DNA of 64,000 nucleotides from Acidobacteriota bacterium (GTDB taxonomy: Bacteria > Acidobacteriota > Thermoanaerobaculia > Multivoradales > J023): NCBI GenBank assembly GCA_029263315.1, contig JAJCXR010000048.1, positions 329,768 to 393,767 on the forward strand, read 5' to 3'. The position numbers and the translations under genes are program-made. The notes beneath the pieces were generated by a model. That model searched no databases. It saw only the letters and a program-made list of their open reading frames with translations, and was not told the origin of the DNA. Positions 26,104-34,888 of this stretch are shown one piece after another; positions within the stretch are counted from its first letter, which is position 1, and every line of letters begins with the position of its first letter.

Positions 26104-27663
26104 ATGGCCAACGAAGCGTCCGCGTCACCCACCAAGCCGACGTTGATCAACCGCGCCCTGAGCGGCATCGAGACGGTCGGAAACAAATTGCCGGATCCGG
26201 CGATGCTGTTTCTCATCTCTCTTTTCATCGTCTGGATCCTGTCGGCTCTGCTGGCACCCATGTCTTTCAGCGAGATCGACCCCCGCAGCGGTGACCCGAT
26301 TCAAGTCAACAACTTGCTCACCGGTGCGGCCCTGGCTTCGTTCCTGGCGAACATGGTGACGATCTTCACCGGCTTCGCCCCCCTGGGGGTCGTCCTGGTG
26401 GCCATGCTCGGGGTCGGCGTCGCCGACGAGGCCGGTTTCTTCAATACCAGTATCAAGCTGATGCTCAGCTGGACGGCAAAATGGATGCTCACGCCCATGG
26501 TCATCCTGGTGGGTTTGCTCAGCCATAGCGCCGTCGACGCCGGCTATGTTTTGGTCATTCCGCTGGGGGGCATCATTTTTTATGCCGCGGGTAGGCATCC
26601 GGTGGCCGGCATCGCCGCCGCCTTTGCCGGGGTCTCCGGCGGTTTCAGCGCCAACCCCGTGCCCTCGGCCCTCGACCCCTTGCTGCAAGGCTTCACGCAA
26701 CCGGCGGCGCAGATCATCAACCCCGAGGTATTGGTCAATCCCCTCGGCAACTACTTCTTCACCGCCGCCTCCAGCATCCTGATCATCCTGCTCGGTTGGT
26801 TCCTCACCGACCGCATCGTCGAGCCCCGCCTGCAGCAGAGCTCGCCGGTGGATCAAGACGCCGATGCCAGCCCTGAGATGGGCCACATCAGCGCCACCGA
26901 GCGCAAAGCGTTTTGGCTGGCCATGCTGGCCATGGCGCTCGGCATCGTCGTCATGGTCTTCGTCCTGCTCCCGGCCGACTCCCCCTTCCGCGACGCCAAC
27001 GGCTCGCTGAACTCGTTCCAAGCGCCGATCATGCAGTCCATCGTGCCGCTGATTTTCTTGCTCTTCTTGATTCCCGGCGTCATTTACGGCTACGTCGCGG
27101 GGGTCTTCCGCACCTCCAAGGACATGGTGGACGCCATGACCAAGGCCATGCAAGGCATGTCGTATTACATCGTCATGGCCTTCTTCTGTGCCCTGTTCGT
27201 CTACGCCTTCGGGCAATCGAACATCGGCGCCCTGTTGGCCGTCAAGGGAGCCACCGTCCTCAAGGCCATGGCCTTGCCCGGGCCGGTGACCATGATCGGC
27301 ATTGTCTTCCTCACCGCCTTCGTCAATCTATTCGTCGGCTCCGCCTCCGCCAAATGGGCGCTGCTGGCTCCCATCTTCGTGCCCATGTTGATGCAGGTGG
27401 GGATTTCGCCGGAGCTGACGCAGGCGGCCTACCGCGTCGGCGACTCCTCATCCAACATCGTCACCCCCCTGATGCCCTACTTCCCCTTGGTGGTGGTCTA
27501 CTGCCAACGCTATGTGAAGAAAACCGGCATCGGCACCTTGACGTCGATCATGTTGCCCTACTGCGTCACCTTTCTGGTCTGCTGGTCCCTTTTCCTGATC
27601 CTCTACTGGACCTTGGGTATTCCGCTGGGTTTTGGCGCCTCCTACGTCTATCCGGCTCCCTGA
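26104..27663 (+). CDS. AbgT family transporter
   Basis: This 519-residue polytopic inner-membrane protein is of the p-aminobenzoyl-glutamate transporter (AbgT) family. Characteristic parts include IETVGNKLPDPAMLFLISLF at the N-terminus, a GVGVADEAGFF loop, SAVDAGYVLVIPLGGIIFYAAGRHPVAGIAAAFAGVSGGFSAN split over two helices, and the C-terminal VGDSSSNIVTPLMPYFPLV re-entrant region. Members import aminobenzoyl-glutamate or possibly dipeptides, and some export sulfonamides. A GAGGG site precedes the ATG. It lies between a secreted peptidase and a TonB-dependent receptor and is followed by a strong terminator, so it is probably a separate unit. Confidence 0.94.
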   Translation: MANEASASPTKPTLINRALSGIETVGNKLPDPAMLFLISLFIVWILSALLAPMSFSEIDPRSGDPIQVNNLLTGAALASFLANMVTIFTGFAPLGVVLVAMLGVGVADEAGFFNTSIKLMLSWTAKWMLTPMVILVGLLSHSAVDAGYVLVIPLGGIIFYAAGRHPVAGIAAAFAGVSGGFSANPVPSALDPLLQGFTQPAAQIINPEVLVNPLGNYFFTAASSILIILLGWFLTDRIVEPRLQQSSPVDQDADASPEMGHISATERKAFWLAMLAMALGIVVMVFVLLPADSPFRDANGSLNSFQAPIMQSIVPLIFLLFLIPGVIYGYVAGVFRTSKDMVDAMTKAMQGMSYYIVMAFFCALFVYAFGQSNIGALLAVKGATVLKAMALPGPVTMIGIVFLTAFVNLFVGSASAKWALLAPIFVPMLMQVGISPELTQAAYRVGDSSSNIVTPLMPYFPLVVVYCQRYVKKTGIGTLTSIMLPYCVTFLVCWSLFLILYWTLGIPLGFGASYVYPAP

Positions 27664-27682
27664 AGACAAGAACAGCATTGAG

Positions 27683-27725
27683 AAAAGGCCCAGATCGAGA
27701 TTTCGATCTGGGCCTTTTGTTTTCC
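27683..27725 (+). terminator. Intrinsic terminator after the AbgT transporter
   Basis: A perfect 16-bp stem (aaaaggcccagatcga at 27683-27698 with its complement at 27703-27718) closes a 4-base loop and is followed by a T-rich run (ttttgttttt). This is a textbook rho-independent terminator 20 bases after the stop codon. Confidence 0.95.
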
Positions 27726-27974
27726 CTCTACAGCACCTGACAGTGCTACACTCAACCCAATACGGTTTCATGGGATCTTGATCCCGCAGTCTATGGGCTC
27801 GACGGTATGTCCAACGAGTGACCTCCGATGTACGACCTGAGAAAGGCGAAGCACCTCTTGCTTCACCTACCTGGGAATGTCGATCGGAAGATGTATGGAT
27901 GATGTATTGGGGCCTATCGGAGGGGCAGCGACCAGGTCGCCTGCAGAATGATGAACTGAACCTAGGAGAAGGTC
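27726..27974. other. Upstream region of the TonB-dependent receptor
   Basis: No gene is seen. The region contains two short inverted repeats, AGCAC-CTGACA-GTGCT near 27732-27747 and GGGATC-TT-GATCCC at 27772-27785, which could be regulatory sites or REP-like elements. A strong AGGAGAAGG ribosome-binding site lies at its right end. No riboswitch was recognised. Confidence 0.45.
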
Positions 27975-30563
27975 ATGATGGGCAGTAGAACGAAGGACAC
28001 GTTTTGGACGTTGGGGCTTATCGCCCTTCTATGTTGCGGCCTGGCCAGTCCAGCGACCGCCCAGCAAGAGGCGGCCGAAGAGACAGCTGCCGGAGAGACC
28101 GCGGCCGAAGAAGCAGCTGAGCCGGAAATCGAAGGCGAAGTCTTCGCCGAAGAGATCGTCGTCACCGGTAGCCGCGCACAACCACGGTCGGCCATCGAAT
28201 CGATGGTGCCCATCGATGTCATCGGCTCCAGCGATTTTGCCAGCCAGGGGGACACCGACCTCTCCAATCAACTACGGACCCTGGTCCCCTCGTACAACGT
28301 CAATGCCCAGCCGATCAGTGACGCGGCCACCGTCGTACGGCCCGCCAACCTTCGCAACCTGGCCCCCGATCACACCCTGGTATTGATCAACGGCAAGCGC
28401 CGCCACCGCGCCGCCGTCATCTACTGGCTGGGCAATGGTGTGGCCGACGGCGCCCAAGGCGCCGACATCTCCACAATCCCGTCCATCGCCCTGCGTCAAG
28501 TCGAGGTGCTGCGTGACGGCGCCTCCGCCCAATACGGCTCCGACGCCATCGCCGGGGTGATGAATTTTCTGCTCAAGGACTCCAACCAGGGCGGCAGCAT
28601 CGAAGTCAAGGGCGGTTCGTACGCCGAAGGTGACGGCGACTTGCTCACCGTCTCGGCCAACATCGGCCTGCCCCTGGGCGACACCGGTTTCGCCAATCTC
28701 AGCGCCGAATTTGGTTCTTCGGAGGCCACTAGCCGCAGCGTGCAGCGCGATGACGCCGCCGCCTTGATCGCCGCCGGCAACACCGCGGTACGTGACCCGG
28801 CTCAGATTTGGGGCTCCCCCGAGATCGATGACGATTTCAAGTTCTGGGGCAACTTCGGCTTCCTCACCGACGGCGGCAAGCAGCTCTACACCCACACCAA
28901 CTATGCCAGCAAGACGGTGACCGGCGGTTTCTATTTCCGCAATCCCAATACCCGCAGCGCCGTCTTCAGCGGCGACGGCGGTTCCACCCTGCTGGTCGGT
29001 GATCTGTTGGACGCCCAGGACGGTATCCTCGATGGCTCTGCCAACTGTCCGACCGTCAACATCACCAATAATGTTCCGGATCCCGCTGCCCTGGCCGCCG
29101 TCCAAGCCGACCCCAACTGCTTCTCTTTCCAGGAGCTGTTCCCCGGCGGATTCACTCCCAACTTCGGCGGCGATGCGGAAGACTTTTCCATCGTCAGCGG
29201 TATCAAAGGCCAAACCCAAGGTGGTGTCTTCTGGGACCTCAGCGCCGGCTTCGGCTCCAGTGAAGTGGATTTCTTCATCACCGACACGGTCAACGCCTCC
29301 CTCGGCCCGGACACGCCGACGGAATTTGACCCGGGTCTCTACCGGCAGGAAGACATCACCCTCAATTTCGATGTTTCCTATGCCCTCAACGAATGGGCCA
29401 ATCTCGCCGCTGGTTTGGAATGGCGCGACGAGTCCTTCGAGATCGGTATCGGTCAAGTGGAGTCCTACACCATCGGCCCGCTGGCCACTCAGGGCTTCAG
29501 CGCCGCCTCCAACGGCTTTCCCGGTTTCGGCCCCTTGGCGGCCGGTGAGTGGAATCGTAGCAACTATGCCTTCTACGCCGACCTGGAGTTGCACGGTGAC
29601 AACCTGACCACCGGCATCGCGGTGCGCTTCGAGGATTTCGAAGATTTCGGCACCACTCTCAACGGTAAAATCGCATCGCGCTACCGGGTCAATGATGCCT
29701 TCTCCGTGCGCGGTAGCCTGAGCAGTGGTTTCCGGGCCCCGACGCCGGGTCAGTCGAACGCCTTCAACGTCTCCACCGAGTTCGATCAAGTGGCCCAGGA
29801 GCTGGTCAATAACGGGACGATCCCATCGACCTCCCGGGTCGCCGCCCTGCGCGGTGGCGAGCCCCTGGAACCGGAAAAATCGATCAACTACGCCTTGGGT
29901 TTTGTCTACCACAGCGGCCCGGTGACCCTCACCGCGGACCTCTACCGGATCGACGTCAGTGACCGTCTAGCGGTGACCCAGCTCTTCAGCCTGACCAACG
30001 AAGAAGTCGAGGCGCTGCTGGCCGAGGGCATCACCAGTGCCCGCAACCTGCAAAACTTCCGTTTCTTCTCCAACGATTTCGACACCGAGACCACCGGTAT
30101 CGATCTGGTGACCACCTACACGCCGGAGGCTCTGGGCGGCAATACCGTCTTCAGCTTGCTCTTCAACCACACGCAAACCGATGTCGCCAAGTTCAACCCC
30201 AACACCCTCGACGCGACGCGCATCCGCGAGCTGCAAGAAGCCCTGCCGGAAACCCGTTGGAACATGGCCGTCAACCACAACATGCGAGACAAGTGGCGCT
30301 TCCTGGCCCGTGTCAGCTACTACGATGAGTGGTTCGACTCGGAAGATATCCAGGTCTACAGTGGCGAGTACTTGGTGGACGCCGAAGTGTCCTATGCCCT
30401 GACCGAAGGTCTACACCTGATCGTCGGCGGGCAGAACATCTTCGACACCTTCCCGGATGAGAACCCCGGCGCCCGCTCCGGGGTCGGCAACCTCTACAGC
30501 CAGTTCACGCCGTTCGGTTTCAACGGGGCCTTCTGGTACGCCCGCGTCAAGTACGACTTCTGA
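27975..30563 (+). CDS. TonB-dependent outer-membrane receptor
   Basis: This 862-residue protein has a signal peptide (ending ATAQ), an Ala/Glu-rich linker, then the TonB-box-like EEIVVTGSR. The plug domain (about 60-200) has LRNLAPDHTLVLINGKRRH and VEVLRDGASAQYGSDAIAGVMNF. A 22-strand barrel follows, with NPGARSGVGNLYSQFTPFG near the end and a C-terminal aromatic strand finishing YDF as required for BAM insertion. It imports a large substrate through the outer membrane using TonB energy. The substrate is not evident; the neighbouring peptidase and AbgT transporter hint at peptides or related organics. No TonB/ExbBD genes are in the window. Confidence 0.95.
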   Translation: MMGSRTKDTFWTLGLIALLCCGLASPATAQQEAAEETAAGETAAEEAAEPEIEGEVFAEEIVVTGSRAQPRSAIESMVPIDVIGSSDFASQGDTDLSNQLRTLVPSYNVNAQPISDAATVVRPANLRNLAPDHTLVLINGKRRHRAAVIYWLGNGVADGAQGADISTIPSIALRQVEVLRDGASAQYGSDAIAGVMNFLLKDSNQGGSIEVKGGSYAEGDGDLLTVSANIGLPLGDTGFANLSAEFGSSEATSRSVQRDDAAALIAAGNTAVRDPAQIWGSPEIDDDFKFWGNFGFLTDGGKQLYTHTNYASKTVTGGFYFRNPNTRSAVFSGDGGSTLLVGDLLDAQDGILDGSANCPTVNITNNVPDPAALAAVQADPNCFSFQELFPGGFTPNFGGDAEDFSIVSGIKGQTQGGVFWDLSAGFGSSEVDFFITDTVNASLGPDTPTEFDPGLYRQEDITLNFDVSYALNEWANLAAGLEWRDESFEIGIGQVESYTIGPLATQGFSAASNGFPGFGPLAAGEWNRSNYAFYADLELHGDNLTTGIAVRFEDFEDFGTTLNGKIASRYRVNDAFSVRGSLSSGFRAPTPGQSNAFNVSTEFDQVAQELVNNGTIPSTSRVAALRGGEPLEPEKSINYALGFVYHSGPVTLTADLYRIDVSDRLAVTQLFSLTNEEVEALLAEGITSARNLQNFRFFSNDFDTETTGIDLVTTYTPEALGGNTVFSLLFNHTQTDVAKFNPNTLDATRIRELQEALPETRWNMAVNHNMRDKWRFLARVSYYDEWFDSEDIQVYSGEYLVDAEVSYALTEGLHLIVGGQNIFDTFPDENPGARSGVGNLYSQFTPFGFNGAFWYARVKYDF

Positions 30564-30588
30564 GCCTCGGCCCCAGATAGCCTTAAAC

Positions 30589-30629
30589 CACAACGAGCCG
30601 AGCCACGGGGTCCGGCTCGTTGTGTTTTT
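30589..30629 (+). terminator. Intrinsic terminator after the TonB-dependent receptor
   Basis: A 12-bp stem CACAACGAGCCG (30589-30600) / CGGCTCGTTGTG (30613-30624) with a 12-base loop is followed by TTTTT. It is 26 bases after the receptor stop codon. Confidence 0.92.
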
Positions 30630-30739
30630 CGGAGGCTCAGAAACGAGGCTTGGCTCTCGGCGCCGCCAGGGCCCTCAGAACCTTAGCCCTCCTATCACCG
30701 TATCTTCCTGTGCACCCTGCAAAACGGGAAGGAGCTGAG

Positions 30740-31150
30740 ATGAAGGACCCCATTCTCACGGCATTGCGCTACCTGGCCGCCATGTTGGCGGGCTACGGCC
30801 TCATCGCCATCGGCACGACCTTGACCTTCGAAGTCTGGTTGGGTGGCATCGGCTACCATACCTCCACCGCCAAGACCCTGGTTCTGGCAACCCTGGGCGC
30901 CCTGGCGTCAGGTGTGTTGGGGGGCTACGTCGCGGCCTGGATTGGCGCCCAGCGCCCCATCCGCCATGCCGCGGCGGTCCTCGTCTTGCTGCTCATCGAC
31001 ACCTTCTACGTCGTCACCTCTGGTATCAGCAGCGATCCCCTCGCCTTTGACCTGGCGGCCAGCGGTGGCCTGATGGCAGCGGCGCTGCTGGGCGGATGGC
31101 TGCGCCGCCGATGGCGACGGCGCGCCACGACCGCCATGGCGGCTATCTGA
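30740..31150 (+). CDS. Small four-helix membrane protein, function unknown
   Basis: This 136-residue protein is almost entirely four hydrophobic helices: LTALRYLAAMLAGYGLIAIG, ALGALASG...GGYVAAWIG style helices, AAVLVLLLIDTFYVVTSG and LAASGGLMAAALLGGWLRRRW. The C-terminus is basic (RRRWRRRATTAMAAI). I recognise no family with certainty; general layout resembles short DUF-type membrane proteins. The ATG at 30740 has a GGAAGGAG site five bases upstream. The gene ends 32 bases before the Ntn amidohydrolase and is probably co-transcribed with it. Confidence 0.75.
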   Translation: MKDPILTALRYLAAMLAGYGLIAIGTTLTFEVWLGGIGYHTSTAKTLVLATLGALASGVLGGYVAAWIGAQRPIRHAAAVLVLLLIDTFYVVTSGISSDPLAFDLAASGGLMAAALLGGWLRRRWRRRATTAMAAI

Positions 31151-31182
31151 GGGACGCCGAAGCAGTCCCTGCAAAGAACAAC

Positions 31183-32394
31183 ATGTGCACCTCCGCAAAC
31201 CCCAATAGATGCTGGCCGAGATGGTCATCAAAGCGGTCCCTGAGCCGCGATCTCTCGACAGGGGAAACCCGTCAACGGGGCCTACCCTTCGCTGTGGTCG
31301 GTTTGTGGCTCTTCGTCATCCTGTGGGGGCCCACTCCGTCTGCCAACGCCTGCTCGACGTTCTGCCTCGCCAGCCCTCAACAGACGGTGTTCGGCAAAAA
31401 CTACGACTGGTACTTTGCCGACGCCCACCTGATCGTCAACAAACGCCAAATGGAGCGCCGTTCGAAAGTCAGCCCCCTCACCTGGACCTCCACCCACGGC
31501 AGCGTGACCTTCAACCAGTTCGGACGCAACTCCCCCAGCGGCGGCATCAACGAGGCAGGGGTGGTGGTCGAGCTCATGTGGCACGATTCGGCCCGGTATT
31601 CGGCCGACGACGACCGCTTGGCGATCGGCAACCTGGAGTGGATTCAGTACCAGTTGGATACCGCAAGCACGGTGGACGAGATCATCGCCTCCGACGCCAA
31701 AATCCGCATCCTGCACAGTGACGAGCCCTTGCACTACCTGGTGGCGGATGCCCAAGGCGGAGTCGCCAGCATCGAATTCTTGCGGGGACGCATGGTGGTA
31801 CATCAGGGCGAAACCATGCCGGTCAAAGCCCTGACCAATGACGACTACAGCCGCTGTCTCGATTTCTGGCAACGTCAAGATCGGCAGCGTCAAGTCGACG
31901 GACCGGCAGCTTCCCAAATGTCACCCCGGGAGGCCGTCGCCGCCCCCCACCTGTCCGGCCATGGCTCCCTGCAACGCTTTGCACGGGCCGCCCACTGGCT
32001 GCATCCCCAGACGCCACCCGAAGACGCCGTGGTTTACGCTTTCGAAGCCCTGGCGGACCTGGCACAGGGCCCCTCCACCCGGTGGAGCATCGTCTATGAG
32101 CTCGAGGACCGCCGGCTGCATTTCAAGATTCGGCGGCAACCGGCGGTCTACCGGCTGTCGTTGGACGACCTCGACTTCGCCTGTCAACGGCCCGTCCAGA
32201 GCCTCGACCTGCTCACCGCCCAGCCCGGCGACTTGGCGCCACAGCTCAGCGACTACTCCATCGCCACCAACCGCCGCATCCTCACCGCCGCCTTTCGCCA
32301 GATCCCCGAACGCCAGGACACGCCGGAAGAGGAGATGGCGTGGCGATCACAGCATCCCAGTGGGGATCGTTGTCTGGTGGCTGCGCCCCATTGA
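31183..32394 (+). CDS. Secreted choloylglycine-hydrolase-type (Ntn) linear amide hydrolase
   Basis: This ~403-residue Ntn hydrolase resembles penicillin V acylase/bile salt hydrolase proteins. Key signs: the start of the mature part ACSTFCL with the nucleophilic Cys, VFGKNYDWYF (FGRNxDW motif), SPSGGINEAGVVVELMW, and the later conserved region HYLVADAQGGVASIEFLRG. A signal peptide (LPFAVVGLWLFVILWGPTPSANA) ends directly before the CS, so signal cleavage itself could expose the N-terminal catalytic Cys. It would hydrolyse amide bonds of N-acyl compounds in the periplasm or outside; the substrate is unknown. The start is uncertain; ATG 31183 is the first that does not overlap the upstream gene. 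Confidence 0.82.
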   Translation: MCTSANPNRCWPRWSSKRSLSRDLSTGETRQRGLPFAVVGLWLFVILWGPTPSANACSTFCLASPQQTVFGKNYDWYFADAHLIVNKRQMERRSKVSPLTWTSTHGSVTFNQFGRNSPSGGINEAGVVVELMWHDSARYSADDDRLAIGNLEWIQYQLDTASTVDEIIASDAKIRILHSDEPLHYLVADAQGGVASIEFLRGRMVVHQGETMPVKALTNDDYSRCLDFWQRQDRQRQVDGPAASQMSPREAVAAPHLSGHGSLQRFARAAHWLHPQTPPEDAVVYAFEALADLAQGPSTRWSIVYELEDRRLHFKIRRQPAVYRLSLDDLDFACQRPVQSLDLLTAQPGDLAPQLSDYSIATNRRILTAAFRQIPERQDTPEEEMAWRSQHPSGDRCLVAAPH

Positions 32395-32413
32395 GCAGCC
32401 AGCCTCTGTCGGT

Positions 32414-34675
32414 TCAGCCCCGGGCCGCCCGCAGGGTCTGCAACCGACGCCAGCCATCTTCGCTGGCCTGACGTTCTGGATGCCCCTCCGGCAAGGTGGA
32501 GCGTTGGATGGCCAAAGCCTTCTGCAGCATGGACGCGGCCTCGTCCAGACGCTGCTGATCCAGGTATAGCAGCCCGACGTTGCTCAAGCAGTAGGCCACC
32601 TCAGGATGCTCCGCCCCCAGAACTTGACGCAAGATGCCCTCCGCTTCCAAGTACAGGGCCTCCGCCTCCCCAAGCTCCCCCTGGCGCCAGCGGACCTCCG
32701 CCAGATTGGCCAGGCCGATGGCCACGTGGGGATGCAACGGCCCATGGGCGCTGCGCTGAAGCTCGACAAACTGCCGTAATAGGGGCTCAGCCTCCTCAAG
32801 TCGATCGGTCTCCGAATAGAGCGATGCCAGATTGTTCAACGCCACCAAGAGGTCCGGCTGCGGCGGCCCCCGGTGCCCTCGAATGATCTCCACCGAGCGC
32901 AGCAGCAGCGGCTCCGCTAGGGCTGGACGCCCGGAATCGATGTACAGATTCGCCAGGTTGCTGAGACTCATCGCCACCTTGTGGTCGTCGGCACCGAGCT
33001 GCCGTTGGCGAATTGCCAGGGCTTCTTCGAACAGGGGCTCAGCCGCCTCGAAATGTCCCAGCTGGGCCTCCAACGCCGCCAGGCCATTGAGCGTCTGCGC
33101 GGTCTCGAGATGGCCCGGCGGCAAGTGTTTGCGGCGCAGCGCCAAGACCTCCTCGAAGAGCTCGCGGGCGTCTTCGTAAAGCCCCAACTTTCGATAGACA
33201 TCGCCGATCGTCTGCATCAAACGAGCCCGGGCCAACGGTTGATCAGCCAGCCCTTGACGGATTTTCTCCGCCCCGCTGTCGAGCAGCTCGCGGGCGGTCA
33301 CCGAATTGCCTTTCGCTTCGCCGGGGTCGGAAACGGAGAACAGATCGACCAAGAACTTGGACACTTCCTCAGCCTCCCGTCCCGCCCGTTCCGCCGCCAA
33401 CAGCGCCCCCTCGGCGCGCCGATGGGCCTCGGTGGCCGCCATCGCTTCGCGGTTGGCCCGCTGGGCCTCCAGGGTCCGTGCCCAGAAACCGGCGGCCAGC
33501 GCCAGGACGATGAGCGAGCATGCCACCACCATGCCGAGGCGGCGACGCACGAACTTCTTGGCCCGGTAGAGCCGCGACGGCGGGCTCGCCTCCAAGGGCT
33601 CATGGGCCAAATGCCGTCGCAGGTCCGCCGCCAGCTCGTTGGCGGAACCATAACGCCGTGCACGATCCTTGGCGATGGCCCGTAGCACCACCCAATCGAG
33701 GTCCCGTCGCAGGGTCCGCGACAGGGCCCGGGGCGACATGCGGCGCTCAGAAGCCAGCCGATCCCGCTCGGCGGCCTCGAGCTCGAGCCACCGCTGACTG
33801 GGGGGCACCGGCTCCTCCGAGGAGATGCGACGTACGATCTGCAACACGTTGACTTGCCCACCCTCGAAGGGCCGGTGACCCACCAACAGCTCGTAGAGCA
33901 GAATACCCAGGGCATAGACGTCGGCTCGCGTGTCGAGATCAAAACCCGCCTCACCGACCCGAGCCGCCTCCGGCGACAGATAGGCCGGTGTACCGATCAA
34001 CCGCGTGCCGGTGAGCAGCTCCCCCCCTTCCGAGGGCTGATCCAAGGTCTTGGCGATACCAAAATCGATGATCTTGACCATGCGGCCGTCGGGCGTATCC
34101 GCCACCAGGATATTGGACGGCTTGAGGTCGCGATGCAGAATACCTTTCTGATGGGCGTGCTGCACGCCGGAGCACACCTTGCCGATGAGCACCAATCGAT
34201 CCTCGATCGACAGACGCGCCTGCCGGCAATAGCTGGCGATGTCGCTGCCCTCCACATACTCCATGACGAAGTAAGGATTGCCCTCTTGGGTGGCGTCGGC
34301 GTCGAAGATTTGCGCCACATTGGGATGCTGCAAACGGGCCATGGCCTGCCGCTCGGCTTCGAATCGGCTGCGTTCTTCCCTGCCGTAGAAGGTCGACCGC
34401 AAAACCTTGAGGGCCACCCGCCGACGCACCGGCTCGGTTTGCTCGGCCAGGAACACACTGCCCATGCCCCCTTCCCCGAGCTTCTCGAGGATGCGGTAGG
34501 GGCCGATCCGTTCGGGTACCTCCAGCGTCCCGTCGTCCTCTGGCGGAGCCAACGGCCCCGGCTGTGAGCGCGAGGCCGCGCCAAGACGAGACAAGGTCGT
34601 CGCCACGCCGGGCATCTGCCGCAAGGTCTGCGGATCCTCGGAACCCGCAGTCGTAGGGTCCTCTTCACCGTCCAT
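32414..34675 (-). CDS. Membrane Ser/Thr protein kinase with TPR sensor domain
   Basis: This 753-residue kinase has an N-terminal linker (1-55), a Hanks kinase domain (about 58-330) with G-loop LGEGGMGSVF, K90, HRDLKPSN at 181-188 and DFG at 204-206, one transmembrane helix (MVVACSLIVLALAAGFWA, about 405-425) and a long C-terminal TPR array of the Kinesin-light-chain type (LFEEVLALRRKHLPPGHLETAQTLNGLAAL and four to five similar 42-residue repeats). The TPR part should lie outside the membrane and bind a protein ligand. Start ATG 34675 is chosen for its GAAGG site; the open frame continues to 34900. A divergent promoter region (34676-34888) is shared with the methyltransferase gene. Confidence 0.93.
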   Translation of the reverse strand: MDGEEDPTTAGSEDPQTLRQMPGVATTLSRLGAASRSQPGPLAPPEDDGTLEVPERIGPYRILEKLGEGGMGSVFLAEQTEPVRRRVALKVLRSTFYGREERSRFEAERQAMARLQHPNVAQIFDADATQEGNPYFVMEYVEGSDIASYCRQARLSIEDRLVLIGKVCSGVQHAHQKGILHRDLKPSNILVADTPDGRMVKIIDFGIAKTLDQPSEGGELLTGTRLIGTPAYLSPEAARVGEAGFDLDTRADVYALGILLYELLVGHRPFEGGQVNVLQIVRRISSEEPVPPSQRWLELEAAERDRLASERRMSPRALSRTLRRDLDWVVLRAIAKDRARRYGSANELAADLRRHLAHEPLEASPPSRLYRAKKFVRRRLGMVVACSLIVLALAAGFWARTLEAQRANREAMAATEAHRRAEGALLAAERAGREAEEVSKFLVDLFSVSDPGEAKGNSVTARELLDSGAEKIRQGLADQPLARARLMQTIGDVYRKLGLYEDARELFEEVLALRRKHLPPGHLETAQTLNGLAALEAQLGHFEAAEPLFEEALAIRQRQLGADDHKVAMSLSNLANLYIDSGRPALAEPLLLRSVEIIRGHRGPPQPDLLVALNNLASLYSETDRLEEAEPLLRQFVELQRSAHGPLHPHVAIGLANLAEVRWRQGELGEAEALYLEAEGILRQVLGAEHPEVAYCLSNVGLLYLDQQRLDEAASMLQKALAIQRSTLPEGHPERQASEDGWRRLQTLRAARG

Positions 34676-34888
34676 AGGGTTGCCTTCTTCGATCCTTCCC
34701 ATGGCGATACTGTAGCCGGAAACGTTGGGCGAGGCGACGGCAAGACGCCCCGGGTAGAAAACGTGGCGTCCTCGACCTGAGATCAAGCCAAACGGACCGC
34801 CTTTCCAAGCCTTCAACTTACGCCTTATTGATGCTTTGTTGTCGTATCCATCTTGGTCACCGACGGTTTGCTTGCTAAGCTGCCCACA

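Noticed and set aside
26125..27216. 363-codon antisense frame in the AbgT gene
   Set aside because: Mirror of transmembrane-codon usage; Asp/Gln/His-rich peptide with no family.
28272..29912. 546-codon open frame antisense to the TonB-dependent receptor
   Set aside because: Shadow of a well-supported receptor gene; its peptide is Gly/Val/Glu-rich without family motifs.
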